DNA of 64,000 nucleotides from JAMXLO01 sp963832895 (GTDB lineage: Bacteria > Pseudomonadota > Alphaproteobacteria > Acetobacterales > Acetobacteraceae), in the NCBI GenBank assembly GCA_963832895.1, contig CAWHVQ010000019.1, positions 93,842 through 157,841 on the forward strand, read 5' to 3'. The notes beneath the pieces are model-generated. The model had not been told where the DNA came from. It did not search any database and was given only the letters and a program-made list of their open reading frames with translations. The position numbers and the translations under genes were made by a program. This document shows, piece after piece, positions 18,177 through 26,774 of this stretch. Within the stretch, counting starts at the first letter, position 1. Each line of letters opens with the position of its first letter.

Positions 18177-20419
18177 TGCCTACTCCCCGCCGGCTGCTGG
18201 CCAGACTGCGCGAGACAATGGCGCACGGTACCGCGCCATTGCAGGAGCTTGTGCAACTCGCGGCAGCGGAACTGGTGAGCGAAGTTTGCTCGGTGTACGC
18301 CGCACGGCCAGGAGAGATCCTGGAGCTGGTCGCGACCGAAGGGCTCAACCCCAAAGCCGTCGGCCGCACCAGGCTTCGCTTTGGCGAGGGCATTGTCGGC
18401 CTTTGCGCCGCCACCGCGCAGGTTATGAACCTGCCGGACGCACAGAACCATCCCGCCTTCGCATATCGGCCGGAAACCGATGAGGAACCTTTCGCGTCCA
18501 TGCTGGCAGCGCCGGTGCGCCGTGCCGGTCGGACTTTGGGCGTGGTCGCGGTGCAGAACCGCAACCCGAGGGGCTACTCGGAGGAGGAGGTGGACGAGCT
18601 GGAGACGGTGGCGATGCTGCTGGCCGAGGTGCTGGCATCGGCAGGCGCCGCTGACAGCTCGGAGGAAGGTGTCGCAGCCACGGTGCCGCGGGTGTTCGCC
18701 GGAGCGACCTTGGTCCCGGGGATCGCCATCGGGCCGGTCGTGATGCACGGCAGCCATCGACGCCCGGTCAGACTGCTGGCCGACGATCCGGAGGCCGAAC
18801 TGGCGCGGCTGCACGAGGCCACTCAGCGCATGCAGCAAGGCGTCGATGAATTGATTGCCGGCGTGCCCGATGGCTTGGCCCACGGTGCGGACGGCTCGGC
18901 ATCGCGCGATGTGCTTCAGGCCTATCGCCTGATCGCCGCCGATGCCGGCTGGCTGAAACGGGTCGCGGAAGTGATCCACAGCGGACTGTCGGCGGAAGCG
19001 GCGGTGCAGCGCGTCGCCGGCGAGCTCCACGACCGTACGCGCCGGATCACCGATCCTTACCTGCGGGAGCGGCTCGCCGACCTCGAGGACCTGGCGGGTC
19101 GGCTGCTTGGCGCGTTGGACGGCGACCAGCCGCGCCCCACCGTGCCGCCCGGCGCCATCCTGCTCGCTCGCCGGCTCGGGCCAGCCGAGTTGCTCGAGTG
19201 GCACGCCGCGGGCATCGCCGGCGTGGCGGTCGAGGAGGCAAGTCCCGCCGGTCATGCCGCGATTCTTGCGCGTGCGCTCGGTCTGCCCGCCGTGGGGGGC
19301 ACCCGCGGCATGTTGGATTCCGCAGAACCTGGTGACGAGGCGGTGGTCGATGCCGACGACGGCCAGCTCGTGCTCCGCCCGGAGGCCGAGGTGCGGTCGA
19401 CGTATCTTCGCGAGTTGGAGGCGAGGACTGCGTTGGAGGCCGGCTGGGCGCCGCTGCGGGATCGGCCGGGGATCACCGCCGACGGCATCAAGGTCAGCCT
19501 GATGCTGAATGTCGGCCTCACCATGGAGGTGGCGCAACTCGACACGACCGGAGCGGAGGGTATCGGCCTGTACCGCACCGAGATCGGGATGCTGGCGCGC
19601 GGTGCGATCGCCGATGTCGCGGAGCAGGCGGCGAGCTACGCCCGAGTGCTGGACGCCGCCGCGGGCCGGCCGGTGCTGTTCCGTACGCTCGACCTGGGCG
19701 CCGACAAGCTGCTGCCCGGTGATGCGCCGGAGGAGGAGAATCCGGCGATGGGCTGGCGCTCGCTGCGCATCGGCCTGGACCGCCCGGCCCTGCTGCGCCG
19801 GCAGTTGCGCGCCTTGCTGCTGGCGGCTGGCGGACGGCCGTTGTCGGTGATGTTTCCTATGGTCGCAACGGTGGCGGAATTCCGCGCCGCACGCGCGCTG
19901 CTGCTGGCGGAGGCGCGGCGGGTGCGGCCGGCGCCGGAGCGGCTCGATATTGGCACCATGCTCGAGGTGCCGGCGCTGATGTGGCAGTTGGATGAGCTCC
20001 TGCGCGAGGTGGACTTCGTATCCGTCGGCTCAAATGACCTGCTGCAGTTCCTGTTCGCGGCCGATCGCGGCACGCCGGCCCTGTTCAGCCGTTACGACCT
20101 GTTGTCGCAGCCGGTACCGAGGCTGCTCGAGTTCCTGCTCGGAAAAGCCCGCGCTGCCAAAGGCGGCAAGGGTGTTCCCGTCTCGCTGTGCGGCGAGGCG
20201 GCATCGCGGCCGCTGGAGGCGATGACCCTGGTCGGGCTTGGCTTCAAAAGCCTGTCAATGCCGGCCTCTGGCATCATGCCGATCAAAGCGCTGCTGGTTG
20301 ACCTCGATCTGGCCGCTTTCCGTCCCGTGCTGACGGCAATCAGACGCAATGCCTCGGGGGCTGCCAGTCTCCGCGAGCCGATCAGCGTCTGGGCGCGCGA
20401 ACACGGTTTGTCCATCTGA
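18176..20419 (+). CDS. ptsP: PTS-Ntr enzyme I (phosphoenolpyruvate-protein phosphotransferase with GAF domain)
   Basis: Nitrogen-type enzyme I, which transfers phosphate from PEP to NPr. The 747 residues comprise an N-terminal GAF domain (to about 150), the swivelling phosphohistidine domain with the active His at about 360 in SPAGHAAILARALGLP, and the PEP-binding barrel with TGAEGIGLYRTEIGML, LDLGADKLLPG, SVGSNDLLQF and the catalytic Cys at about 672 in PVSLCGEAASRP. The usual TSH before the active His is AGH here. Its position behind lysC is a known alphaproteobacterial arrangement. No hpr, ptsN or rpoN gene is in the window. Confidence 0.95.
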   Translation: MPTPRRLLARLRETMAHGTAPLQELVQLAAAELVSEVCSVYAARPGEILELVATEGLNPKAVGRTRLRFGEGIVGLCAATAQVMNLPDAQNHPAFAYRPETDEEPFASMLAAPVRRAGRTLGVVAVQNRNPRGYSEEEVDELETVAMLLAEVLASAGAADSSEEGVAATVPRVFAGATLVPGIAIGPVVMHGSHRRPVRLLADDPEAELARLHEATQRMQQGVDELIAGVPDGLAHGADGSASRDVLQAYRLIAADAGWLKRVAEVIHSGLSAEAAVQRVAGELHDRTRRITDPYLRERLADLEDLAGRLLGALDGDQPRPTVPPGAILLARRLGPAELLEWHAAGIAGVAVEEASPAGHAAILARALGLPAVGGTRGMLDSAEPGDEAVVDADDGQLVLRPEAEVRSTYLRELEARTALEAGWAPLRDRPGITADGIKVSLMLNVGLTMEVAQLDTTGAEGIGLYRTEIGMLARGAIADVAEQAASYARVLDAAAGRPVLFRTLDLGADKLLPGDAPEEENPAMGWRSLRIGLDRPALLRRQLRALLLAAGGRPLSVMFPMVATVAEFRAARALLLAEARRVRPAPERLDIGTMLEVPALMWQLDELLREVDFVSVGSNDLLQFLFAADRGTPALFSRYDLLSQPVPRLLEFLLGKARAAKGGKGVPVSLCGEAASRPLEAMTLVGLGFKSLSMPASGIMPIKALLVDLDLAAFRPVLTAIRRNASGAASLREPISVWAREHGLSI

Positions 20420-20541
20420 CAGAGCGGTCAATTTTAACGATTTAATCGCGCATCCTTCAGTAAAGAGCATTCGACTGCGGACGCAAACAGAGTCACTGTA
20501 AAGACGTTGATAGACAACAAGCTCGCATATGCGGGCCCAGC

Positions 20542-21507
20542 ATGATGCAGAATCGGAAATCCACGCTGGCGGGATGCCAGGGCATTTCGTCAGCGACCGA
20601 GCGGGGTGCGGCGCCTGCTGGCGCGCCGAGGGCCGGGGCCGATCTGCGTGCCGCGCGCGAGCGGGTTGGCTGGTCGCTGGAGGAAATGGCGTCCGCGCTG
20701 CACATTCGTCCGCAGTACATCGAGGCGCTGGAAGCCGGGCGCATCAGCGACCTCCCCGGCAATGCCTACGCGCTCAACTTTCTCCGCACCTATGCCGGCG
20801 CACTGGGGCTTGATCCGAACGAGACCGCCAGACGCTTCAGGGCCGAGGCGTCGGGGGTTGACGAGAAGACCGAGCTGACCTTTCCCGTCCCGGCACCAGA
20901 ACGCGGCGTGCCGGCGGGTGCGGTCGCGCTGCTCGGCGTCCTGTTGGCGGTTGGAGCCTACGCAGGCTGGTACCGGCTGTCAGGCGAGGGCAGGCTGCCG
21001 GCCGAGACCAGCATGCAGATCCCGCTGCGCCTCGCGCCGCTGGCCGAACAAGCGGTCCGCCCGAGTGCAACTCCGGTCCTCGCGTCGGCACCCGCACCGG
21101 TCGCGCCGCCGCCGGTCCAGCAGGCCGAGGCGCCGCCGGTTCCGGCAATTTCCCCCAGTTCGGCCGCCGCTGCCGCGCTGGAGCCGCCGCCGGCTGCCAA
21201 CGAACCGTCGGACCAGCCGCGGATTGTGCTGCGGGTGAGCGCCGACGCCTGGGTGCAGGTACGTGACCGTGCCGGTCCGGTGCTGCTGACCCGCATCATG
21301 CATCCCGGCGAAACGTGGGATGTGCCGCCAAAGCCAAACCTGTTGCTGACGACCGGGAACGCGGGTGGCACCGATCTGGTCGTGGACGGTCTGACGAGCC
21401 CGTCGCTCGGCGGTAGCGGCATGGTGCGGCGCGACCTCCCGCTTGACCCGGACCTGATCAAGGGTGGCAGTTTGGCGGCGGCAATCCCGCGGCCCAATCC
21501 CCAGTAG
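20542..21507 (+). CDS. RodZ-like helix-turn-helix membrane protein (DUF4115)
   Basis: Probable cell-shape protein linking MreB to the membrane. An N-terminal Xre-type HTH (LRAARERVGWSLEEMASALHIRPQYIEALEAG, about residues 33-65) is followed by the RodZ-typical NAYALNFLRTYAGALGLDP, one TM segment near residues 120-140 (VALLGVLLAVGAYAGW), a Pro/Ala-rich periplasmic linker (about 165-220) and a C-terminal DUF4115 beta domain (RIVLRVSADAWVQVRDRAG, MHPGETWDVP). The start is at ATGATG (20542 or 20545). It sits between ptsP and ispG, a frequent position for this gene. Confidence 0.85.
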   Translation: MMQNRKSTLAGCQGISSATERGAAPAGAPRAGADLRAARERVGWSLEEMASALHIRPQYIEALEAGRISDLPGNAYALNFLRTYAGALGLDPNETARRFRAEASGVDEKTELTFPVPAPERGVPAGAVALLGVLLAVGAYAGWYRLSGEGRLPAETSMQIPLRLAPLAEQAVRPSATPVLASAPAPVAPPPVQQAEAPPVPAISPSSAAAAALEPPPAANEPSDQPRIVLRVSADAWVQVRDRAGPVLLTRIMHPGETWDVPPKPNLLLTTGNAGGTDLVVDGLTSPSLGGSGMVRRDLPLDPDLIKGGSLAAAIPRPNPQ

Positions 21508-21573
21508 CGATCCGGCGGCAGAACCCCCATTCTATCGGCGAGCATCGCGCCGCAGCATACGGAGAGGGACAGT

Positions 21574-22698
21574 ATGAGCTACCGGCCGTACCAGGAGATT
21601 GTCCGGCGGACGTCACGCCGCGTCTATGTCGGCCGTGTGCCGGTGGGTGACGGCGCGCCGATCACTGTGCAGACGATGACCAATACGCTGACCACGGACG
21701 TGGCCGGCACGGTGGCGCAGATCCGGCGCGCGGAGTTGGCCGGGGTGGACATCGTGCGCGTATCCTGTCCCGACCAGGAGAGCGCGCTTGCGCTGAAGGA
21801 CATTGTGCACGAGGTGAACGTCCCGATCGTCGCCGACATCCACTTCCACTACAAACGTGCGATCGAGGCGGCGGACAGCGGTGCCGCGTGCCTGCGCATC
21901 AACCCGGGCAACATCGGGAGCCAGGAGCGGGTGAAGGAGGTGATCCGGGCGGCGCGCGACCACGGCTGCTCGATGCGGATCGGCGTGAACGCCGGCTCCC
22001 TGGAGAAGCACCTGCTCGAGAAATACGGCGAGCCGAACCCTGAGGCGCTGGTGGAGAGCGCGCTGTTCCACGCCGATATCCTCCAGCAGCACGATTTCCA
22101 CGACTTCAAGATCAGCGTAAAGGCGTCTGACGTGTTCCTCGCGGTGGCGGCGTATCAGCAGCTTGCCGAGGTATGCGACCACCCGCTGCATATCGGCATC
22201 ACCGAGGCCGGCGGCCGCCGCATGGGCACCGTGAAGTCGGCGGTGGGCCTGGGCTCGCTGCTCTGGGCCGGCATCGGCGACACGCTGCGCGTCTCCTTGT
22301 CGGACGAACCCGAGGAGGAGGTGCGGGTCGGCTGGGACCTGCTGAAGGCCCTCGGTATCCGCCATCGTGGCGTGAAGGTGGTTTCGTGCCCGTCCTGCGC
22401 GCGACAGGGCTTCAACGTGATCCAGACGGTGCAGACCCTGGAGGAACGGCTGGCGCATATCGAGACGCCGATCACGCTGTCCATCATCGGCTGCGTCGTG
22501 AACGGTCCGGGTGAGGCGCTGATGACGGATATCGGCCTGACCGGCGGTGGCAACGGGCGCCACATGATCTACCGCGCCGGTAAGACGGACCATACAATCG
22601 ATGGCGGCTCGATGGTGGACCACATCGTCGAACTGGTGGAGGCGAAGGCCGAGGAGCTGAAGGCGGCGAAGGAGGCCGAGAAACTGGCGGCTGAATGA
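21574..22698 (+). CDS. ispG: 4-hydroxy-3-methylbut-2-enyl-diphosphate synthase (flavodoxin-dependent)
   Basis: Fe-S enzyme of the MEP isoprenoid pathway. The 374-residue protein has the small bacterial architecture: TIM barrel with PITVQTMTNTLTTDV, ELAGVDIVRVSCPD, VADIHFHYKRA, CLRINPGNIGS, then the cluster-binding domain with SCPSCARQGF and IIGCVVNGPGE. These supply the three Cys and one Glu ligands. The C-terminal tail is Ala/Glu/Lys-rich and low complexity. A GGAGAGGGACAGT ribosome site precedes the ATG. The next gene starts 5 bases after the stop. Confidence 0.97.
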   Translation: MSYRPYQEIVRRTSRRVYVGRVPVGDGAPITVQTMTNTLTTDVAGTVAQIRRAELAGVDIVRVSCPDQESALALKDIVHEVNVPIVADIHFHYKRAIEAADSGAACLRINPGNIGSQERVKEVIRAARDHGCSMRIGVNAGSLEKHLLEKYGEPNPEALVESALFHADILQQHDFHDFKISVKASDVFLAVAAYQQLAEVCDHPLHIGITEAGGRRMGTVKSAVGLGSLLWAGIGDTLRVSLSDEPEEEVRVGWDLLKALGIRHRGVKVVSCPSCARQGFNVIQTVQTLEERLAHIETPITLSIIGCVVNGPGEALMTDIGLTGGGNGRHMIYRAGKTDHTIDGGSMVDHIVELVEAKAEELKAAKEAEKLAAE

Positions 22699-22702
22699 AT
22701 GA

Positions 22703-23173
22703 GTGAGTGATCCCGACACACCGCTCGACATTGGCCCCTTCGTGAACGCCGTCGCGAGGCTGCAGGAGGGGCTTGATCGACATCGCCGGGAACCAAACGA
22801 TGAGCAGCTACGCGACGGCCTGATTCAGCGGTTCGAATACACCTATGAGTTCAGCCATCGGATGCTGCGACGCTATCTGCGGCTGATCGCCCCATCCCCG
22901 GATATTTACGGCCAGATGCCGTTCCAGGACCTGATCCGGACCGGCAATGAGCAGGGTCTGCTGCGCAGCGATTGGCCTGTCTGGCGCCGCTATCGCGACA
23001 TGCGGGCGTGGACCGGTCATACATATGCGGCAGCCATAGCCAAACGGGTTGCCGCAGGGATCCCGGACTTCCTGGCCGAAGCAACCCATCTTCGGGACCG
23101 CAGCGCTGGACCTGCGCGAGGATCATGCCGCCATCGTTCGCGCCGTGCTTGCGTTCAGACAGCTTCCGGCTAG
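22703..23173 (+). CDS. HI0074-type nucleotidyltransferase substrate-binding (HEPN-like) protein
   Basis: Small helical protein of the HI0074/HEPN family, which normally pairs with an MNT minimal nucleotidyltransferase as a toxin-antitoxin-like unit. Visible family features are FVNAVARLQEGLDRH, LRDGLIQRFEYTYEFSHRMLRRYL, the VWRRYRDMRAWTGHTYAAAIA segment (variant of the RxxRNxxxHxY motif) and IPDFLAEATHLRDR. The start is GTG at 22703; the ATG at 22699 is out of frame and meets a stop after three codons. The last 25 or so residues (GPARGSCRHRSRRA) do not look like the family and seem to be readthrough into the remains of the partner gene. The MNT partner is broken. Confidence 0.75.
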   Translation: MSDPDTPLDIGPFVNAVARLQEGLDRHRREPNDEQLRDGLIQRFEYTYEFSHRMLRRYLRLIAPSPDIYGQMPFQDLIRTGNEQGLLRSDWPVWRRYRDMRAWTGHTYAAAIAKRVAAGIPDFLAEATHLRDRSAGPARGSCRHRSRRACVQTASG

Positions 23174-23174
23174 C
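23103..23174 (+). pseudogene. Possible N-terminal remnant of an MNT nucleotidyltransferase
   Basis: In a frame different from the HEPN gene the stretch ALDLREDHAAIVRAVLAFRQLPA resembles the first residues of MntA-type nucleotidyltransferases. The diagnostic GSxxxG...D(x)D catalytic motif that should follow is absent, and the sequence runs straight into the hisS leader. This is a short match and the assignment is tentative. Confidence 0.35.
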
Positions 23175-23215
23175 TTGCCGCACTCACCACAGGCGACCAC
23201 ATCAGCCGGACGCGC

Positions 23216-24454
23216 ATGCCAACCGAACTCCAACCCGCCCGCGGCACCCACGACCTGATCGGCGAGGATCAGCGCCGGCATCAGCACGTGATCGACACCG
23301 CCCGTCGCGTCGCCGCCACCTACGGCTTCGACGAGTGGACCACGCCGATCTTCGAGGACACCCGCGTGTTCTCGCGCACCCTCGGCGAGACCTCCGACGT
23401 CGTAATGAAGGAGATGTACTCCTTCGCCGATCGCGGCGGCGACGCGATCACGCTGCGTCCGGAGGCCACCGCCGGCCTCTGCCGCGCGCTGGTGACCAAC
23501 GGCCTCACCCAGTCGCTGCCGCAGAAAGTGTTCTGCGCCGGCCCGATGTTCCGCTACGAGCGCCCCCAGAAGGGCCGCTACCGCCAGTTCCACCAGATCG
23601 ACATCGAGTTGATCGGCTCGGCCGAACCGCTCGCCGACGCCGAGGTCATCGCCTGCGGCTGGGACATCCTGAAAGCCCTCGGCGTCGCCGGCGAGATAGT
23701 TCTCGAGATCAACACGCTCGGCGACAAGGCAAGCCGCCAGGCCTACCGCGATGCCCTCGTGGAGTACTTCACCGAGCACCAAAGCTCGCTGTCGACCGAC
23801 AGCCTGGCGCGGCTCGAACGCAACCCGCTGCGCATCCTCAATTCCAAAGACGAGAAGGACCGCGGCGTCGTGGCCGATGCGCCGACCATCGCCGGCTATC
23901 TCACCGAGGCCGCCGCCACGTTCTACGCAAGGCTCCAGACGCATCTCGATCGCTTCGGCGTGCCGTTCCGGGAGAACCCGCGGATCGTGCGTGGTCTCGA
24001 CTACTACGGTCACACCGCCTTCGAGTTCGTCACCGACAAGCTCGGCGCCCAAGGCACGGTGATGGGCGGCGGCCGCTACGACGGTCTGGTGGAGGAAATG
24101 GGCGGCCCGCCCACACCCGCAGTCGGGTGGGCGGCGGGCATCGAGCGCCTCGCCATGCTGCTGGAAGACCCGCCAGCCACGCCTGCCGCCATCGCCGTGA
24201 TACCGATCGGGGACGCCGCGGAACCCGTCGCGCTCGATGTGCTGCAGACGCTGCGCCACGCCGGCATCCGCGCCGAGATGGCCTATCGCGGCAACCTTCG
24301 GCGCCGCATGGAACGCGCCAACCGCATCGGCGCGCGTGCCGCGGTCATCATCGGCGACGACGACATCGCGCGCGGCGTCGCACAGGTGAAGGACCTCGCG
24401 ACCGGCGAACAGGAGGCGGTGGCGCTGTCGGAGCTCGCCGCTCGACTGCGATGA
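23216..24454 (+). CDS. hisS: Histidyl-tRNA synthetase
   Basis: Class II aminoacyl-tRNA synthetase charging tRNA-His. The 412 residues show ARGTHDLIGEDQ at the N-terminus, motif 1 around YGFDEWTTPIFEDTRVF, motif 2 FRYERPQKGRYRQFHQIDIE, the histidine-A loop RGLDYYGHTAFEF, motif 3 GGGRYDGLVEEMGGPPTPAVGWAAGIERL, and a C-terminal anticodon-binding domain from about residue 325. The stop overlaps the prfA start (ATGA), giving translational coupling. Confidence 0.97.
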   Translation: MPTELQPARGTHDLIGEDQRRHQHVIDTARRVAATYGFDEWTTPIFEDTRVFSRTLGETSDVVMKEMYSFADRGGDAITLRPEATAGLCRALVTNGLTQSLPQKVFCAGPMFRYERPQKGRYRQFHQIDIELIGSAEPLADAEVIACGWDILKALGVAGEIVLEINTLGDKASRQAYRDALVEYFTEHQSSLSTDSLARLERNPLRILNSKDEKDRGVVADAPTIAGYLTEAAATFYARLQTHLDRFGVPFRENPRIVRGLDYYGHTAFEFVTDKLGAQGTVMGGGRYDGLVEEMGGPPTPAVGWAAGIERLAMLLEDPPATPAAIAVIPIGDAAEPVALDVLQTLRHAGIRAEMAYRGNLRRRMERANRIGARAAVIIGDDDIARGVAQVKDLATGEQEAVALSELAARLR

Positions 24455-25506
24455 CCCTGGCACCAAAACTGGACCGCATCGCCGCGCGCGCCGAGGAATT
24501 GCGTGACATGCTGACGCACGGCCTGTCCGGCGAGGCCTATGTGAAGGCCTCCCGGGAGCTCGCCGACATCGAGCCGGTGGTGGCGCGCATCGGCGATCTG
24601 CGCGCCGCCGAACGTGCGCATGACGATGCGGAGTCGCTGCTCGCCGACCCCGAGATGCGCGAACTGGCGGAAGCCGAACTCCGCGAACTGAAGGGGCGCA
24701 TTCCGACCCTGCAGCACGAGATCCGCATCGCGCTGCTGCCGAAGGATGCCGCCGACGAACGCGCCGCCATTCTGGAGGTGCGGCCGGCCGCCGGCGGCGA
24801 CGAGGCGGCACTGTTCGCGACCGAGCTGTTCGGGATGTACCAGCGCTATGCGGAAGGCAGAGGCTGGCGCTGGGAAATCCTGGAATACAACGACACCGAG
24901 CTGGGCGGTCTCAAGGAAGGCATCGCCGAGATCAACGGCCGCGGCGTGTTCGCCCGCCTCAAATACAAATCAGGCGTGCATCGCGTGCAGCGCGTGCCGA
25001 CCACCGAGAGCCAGGGCCGCATCCACACCTCCACGGTCACCGTCGCGGTGCTGCCCGAGGCCGAAGATGTCGATGTGCAGGTCGACGAGACCGATCTGCG
25101 CATCGACGTGTATCGCGCATCGGGCGCCGGCGGGCAGCATGTCAACAAGACGGAAAGCGCGGTGCGCATCACGCACATCCCCTCCGGCATCGTGGTCGCG
25201 ATGCAGGAGGAAAAAAGCCAGCACAAGAACCGCGCCAAGGCTATGAAGATCCTGCGCGCGCGGCTCTATGAGCAGCAGCGTGCTACCGCGCACGCCAGCC
25301 GCGCCGCCGATCGCAAGGCTCAGGTCGGCACCGGCGATCGCTCAGAGCGCATTCGCACCTATAATTTCCCGCAGGGCCGCGTGTCCGACCATCGCATCAA
25401 CCTGACGCTGTACAAGATCGACCGCATCATCATGGGCGAGCTCGACGAGTTCATCGATGCGCTGACCGCGGAAGATCAGGCGGCGCGGCTGGCGGCCGAG
25501 GACTGA
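24451..25506 (+). CDS. prfA: Peptide chain release factor 1
   Basis: Terminates translation at UAA and UAG. The 351-residue protein contains the codon-recognition region RVQRVPTTESQGRIHTS, the catalytic GGQ at about residues 227-229 in ASGAGGQHVNKTESAVRI, and the C-terminal NFPQGRVSDHRINLTLYK. The frame is open far upstream, but the ATG at 24451 overlapping hisS is the natural start. The methyltransferase gene prmC, which commonly follows prfA, is missing; a convergent glycosyltransferase overlaps the prfA 3' end by 31 bases instead. Confidence 0.97.
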   Translation: MTLAPKLDRIAARAEELRDMLTHGLSGEAYVKASRELADIEPVVARIGDLRAAERAHDDAESLLADPEMRELAEAELRELKGRIPTLQHEIRIALLPKDAADERAAILEVRPAAGGDEAALFATELFGMYQRYAEGRGWRWEILEYNDTELGGLKEGIAEINGRGVFARLKYKSGVHRVQRVPTTESQGRIHTSTVTVAVLPEAEDVDVQVDETDLRIDVYRASGAGGQHVNKTESAVRITHIPSGIVVAMQEEKSQHKNRAKAMKILRARLYEQQRATAHASRAADRKAQVGTGDRSERIRTYNFPQGRVSDHRINLTLYKIDRIIMGELDEFIDALTAEDQAARLAAED

Positions 25507-26732
25507 CTGGCTCCATCCCCCACCACGCGCTCGATCAACGCCTCGTACGCCGCAAGGTAGTCCGCCATCGCCAGATGCCTCTCGGCGTAGCGCCGCGCAT
25601 TCTCCCGCAGGCCACGCGCGAGCGGCGCATCCTCCAGCGCCCGCAGCACCGTCTCCGCCAGTCCCTTGGGATCGAAGAACGGCACCAGCAGCCCGTTCTG
25701 CCCGTGTGCGACGAACTCGCTCACGGTCGGCGTGTCGCTGCCGATCACGACGCAGCCCGCCGACAATGCCTCGCGCAACGACCATGACGCGACGAAAGGA
25801 TAGGTCAGGTACACGTGCGCGTCCGAGCGCTGCAACATCGCTATATAGGTCGGGTAATCGATGCGGCCAGGAAACACCACCCGCTCCGGGTCGATGCTGT
25901 CGCCGAGCTCCGCCAGCATCTTCTGCCGCCAGGTGCCTTCCGCCGGAGGCATGCCGTAGCTGATGCCATCACCGCCGACCATCACCACCCGCAAGTCCTT
26001 GCGTGCACGCAGCAGGTGCGGCAGCGCGCGCATCATCACATGGAAGCCGCGATACGGCTCAAGGTCGCGTGCCACGTAGGTGATCAGTTTCTCGTTCGGC
26101 TTGATGACGGTATCGCCGATCGTGAGGTTGCGCCTCCGCACCTGCGGATTCGGCTTGCATACATCGAGATTGACGCCTTCCGGCAGCAGCGTGATGAATT
26201 TCCGCGCCCAGTCCGGATAGGTCGAGAGTTGCCATCTGGTCGGCGTCTGCGCGTGCGCCCCAAGGTTGAGCGCCAGCAGGTTGACCGCGTTCTTTGCCCG
26301 TATCCGCGGGTGGTCCGCGGTTTCCGTCGGGAATTCCGGATCGAACCCGACATCGATGCCGTTGATGCAATAGTAGAATTCCAAATAGCCGAGCAGCGGC
26401 GTGTCAGGCCAGACGTCACGGATGTTGAGCAGTTCACCCCAGCCATGGTGACCAATGATGATGTCCGGCTCGAAACCGAGCTGTTTCAGAGTGGCCGCGG
26501 TATGCGCCACGATCTCGGCTCGCCGCACCGCCGCGTCGAGTTCCCGCGCCGCAATATGCGCCTGTGCCGCCGCGCCCTTCGGCTTCGCATACGGCACCGT
26601 CCGCACACCCGGAATCCGATTGGCGTTCGGCTCGGTGATGAAGACGATGTCGTGCTGCCTGGAAGCGACGAGGTGTCGGACGAGATGCAGGTACTGCCCG
26701 GGAAAGTTCTGGTGGACGAACAAGTATTTCAC
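25476..26732 (-). CDS. Family 4 glycosyltransferase
   Basis: Retaining GT-B glycosyltransferase, 418 residues, cytoplasmic. It begins MKYLFVHQNFPGQYLHLVRHL, has IIIGHHGWGELL and the acceptor-domain YLEFYYCINGIDVGFDPEFP. The donor half carries YVARDLEPYRGFHVMMRALPHLL, VVMVGGDGISYG, RVVFPGRIDYPTYIAMLQRSDAHVYLTYPFVASWSLREAL with the nucleotide-sugar Glu, and GCVVIGSDTPTVSEFV. This FPGQY/DLEPYRGFH subtype is often found beside secretion or repeat-protein genes. It is the last gene of the minus-strand secretion/glycosylation cluster, 42 bases after the preceding gene. The sugar is unknown. Confidence 0.87.
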   Translation of the reverse strand: MKYLFVHQNFPGQYLHLVRHLVASRQHDIVFITEPNANRIPGVRTVPYAKPKGAAAQAHIAARELDAAVRRAEIVAHTAATLKQLGFEPDIIIGHHGWGELLNIRDVWPDTPLLGYLEFYYCINGIDVGFDPEFPTETADHPRIRAKNAVNLLALNLGAHAQTPTRWQLSTYPDWARKFITLLPEGVNLDVCKPNPQVRRRNLTIGDTVIKPNEKLITYVARDLEPYRGFHVMMRALPHLLRARKDLRVVMVGGDGISYGMPPAEGTWRQKMLAELGDSIDPERVVFPGRIDYPTYIAMLQRSDAHVYLTYPFVASWSLREALSAGCVVIGSDTPTVSEFVAHGQNGLLVPFFDPKGLAETVLRALEDAPLARGLRENARRYAERHLAMADYLAAYEALIERVVGDGASQSSAASRAA

Positions 26733-26774
26733 GCGGCGGCGACCTCAGGCTGGCGGGCGGACCGTGGGTCTGGA

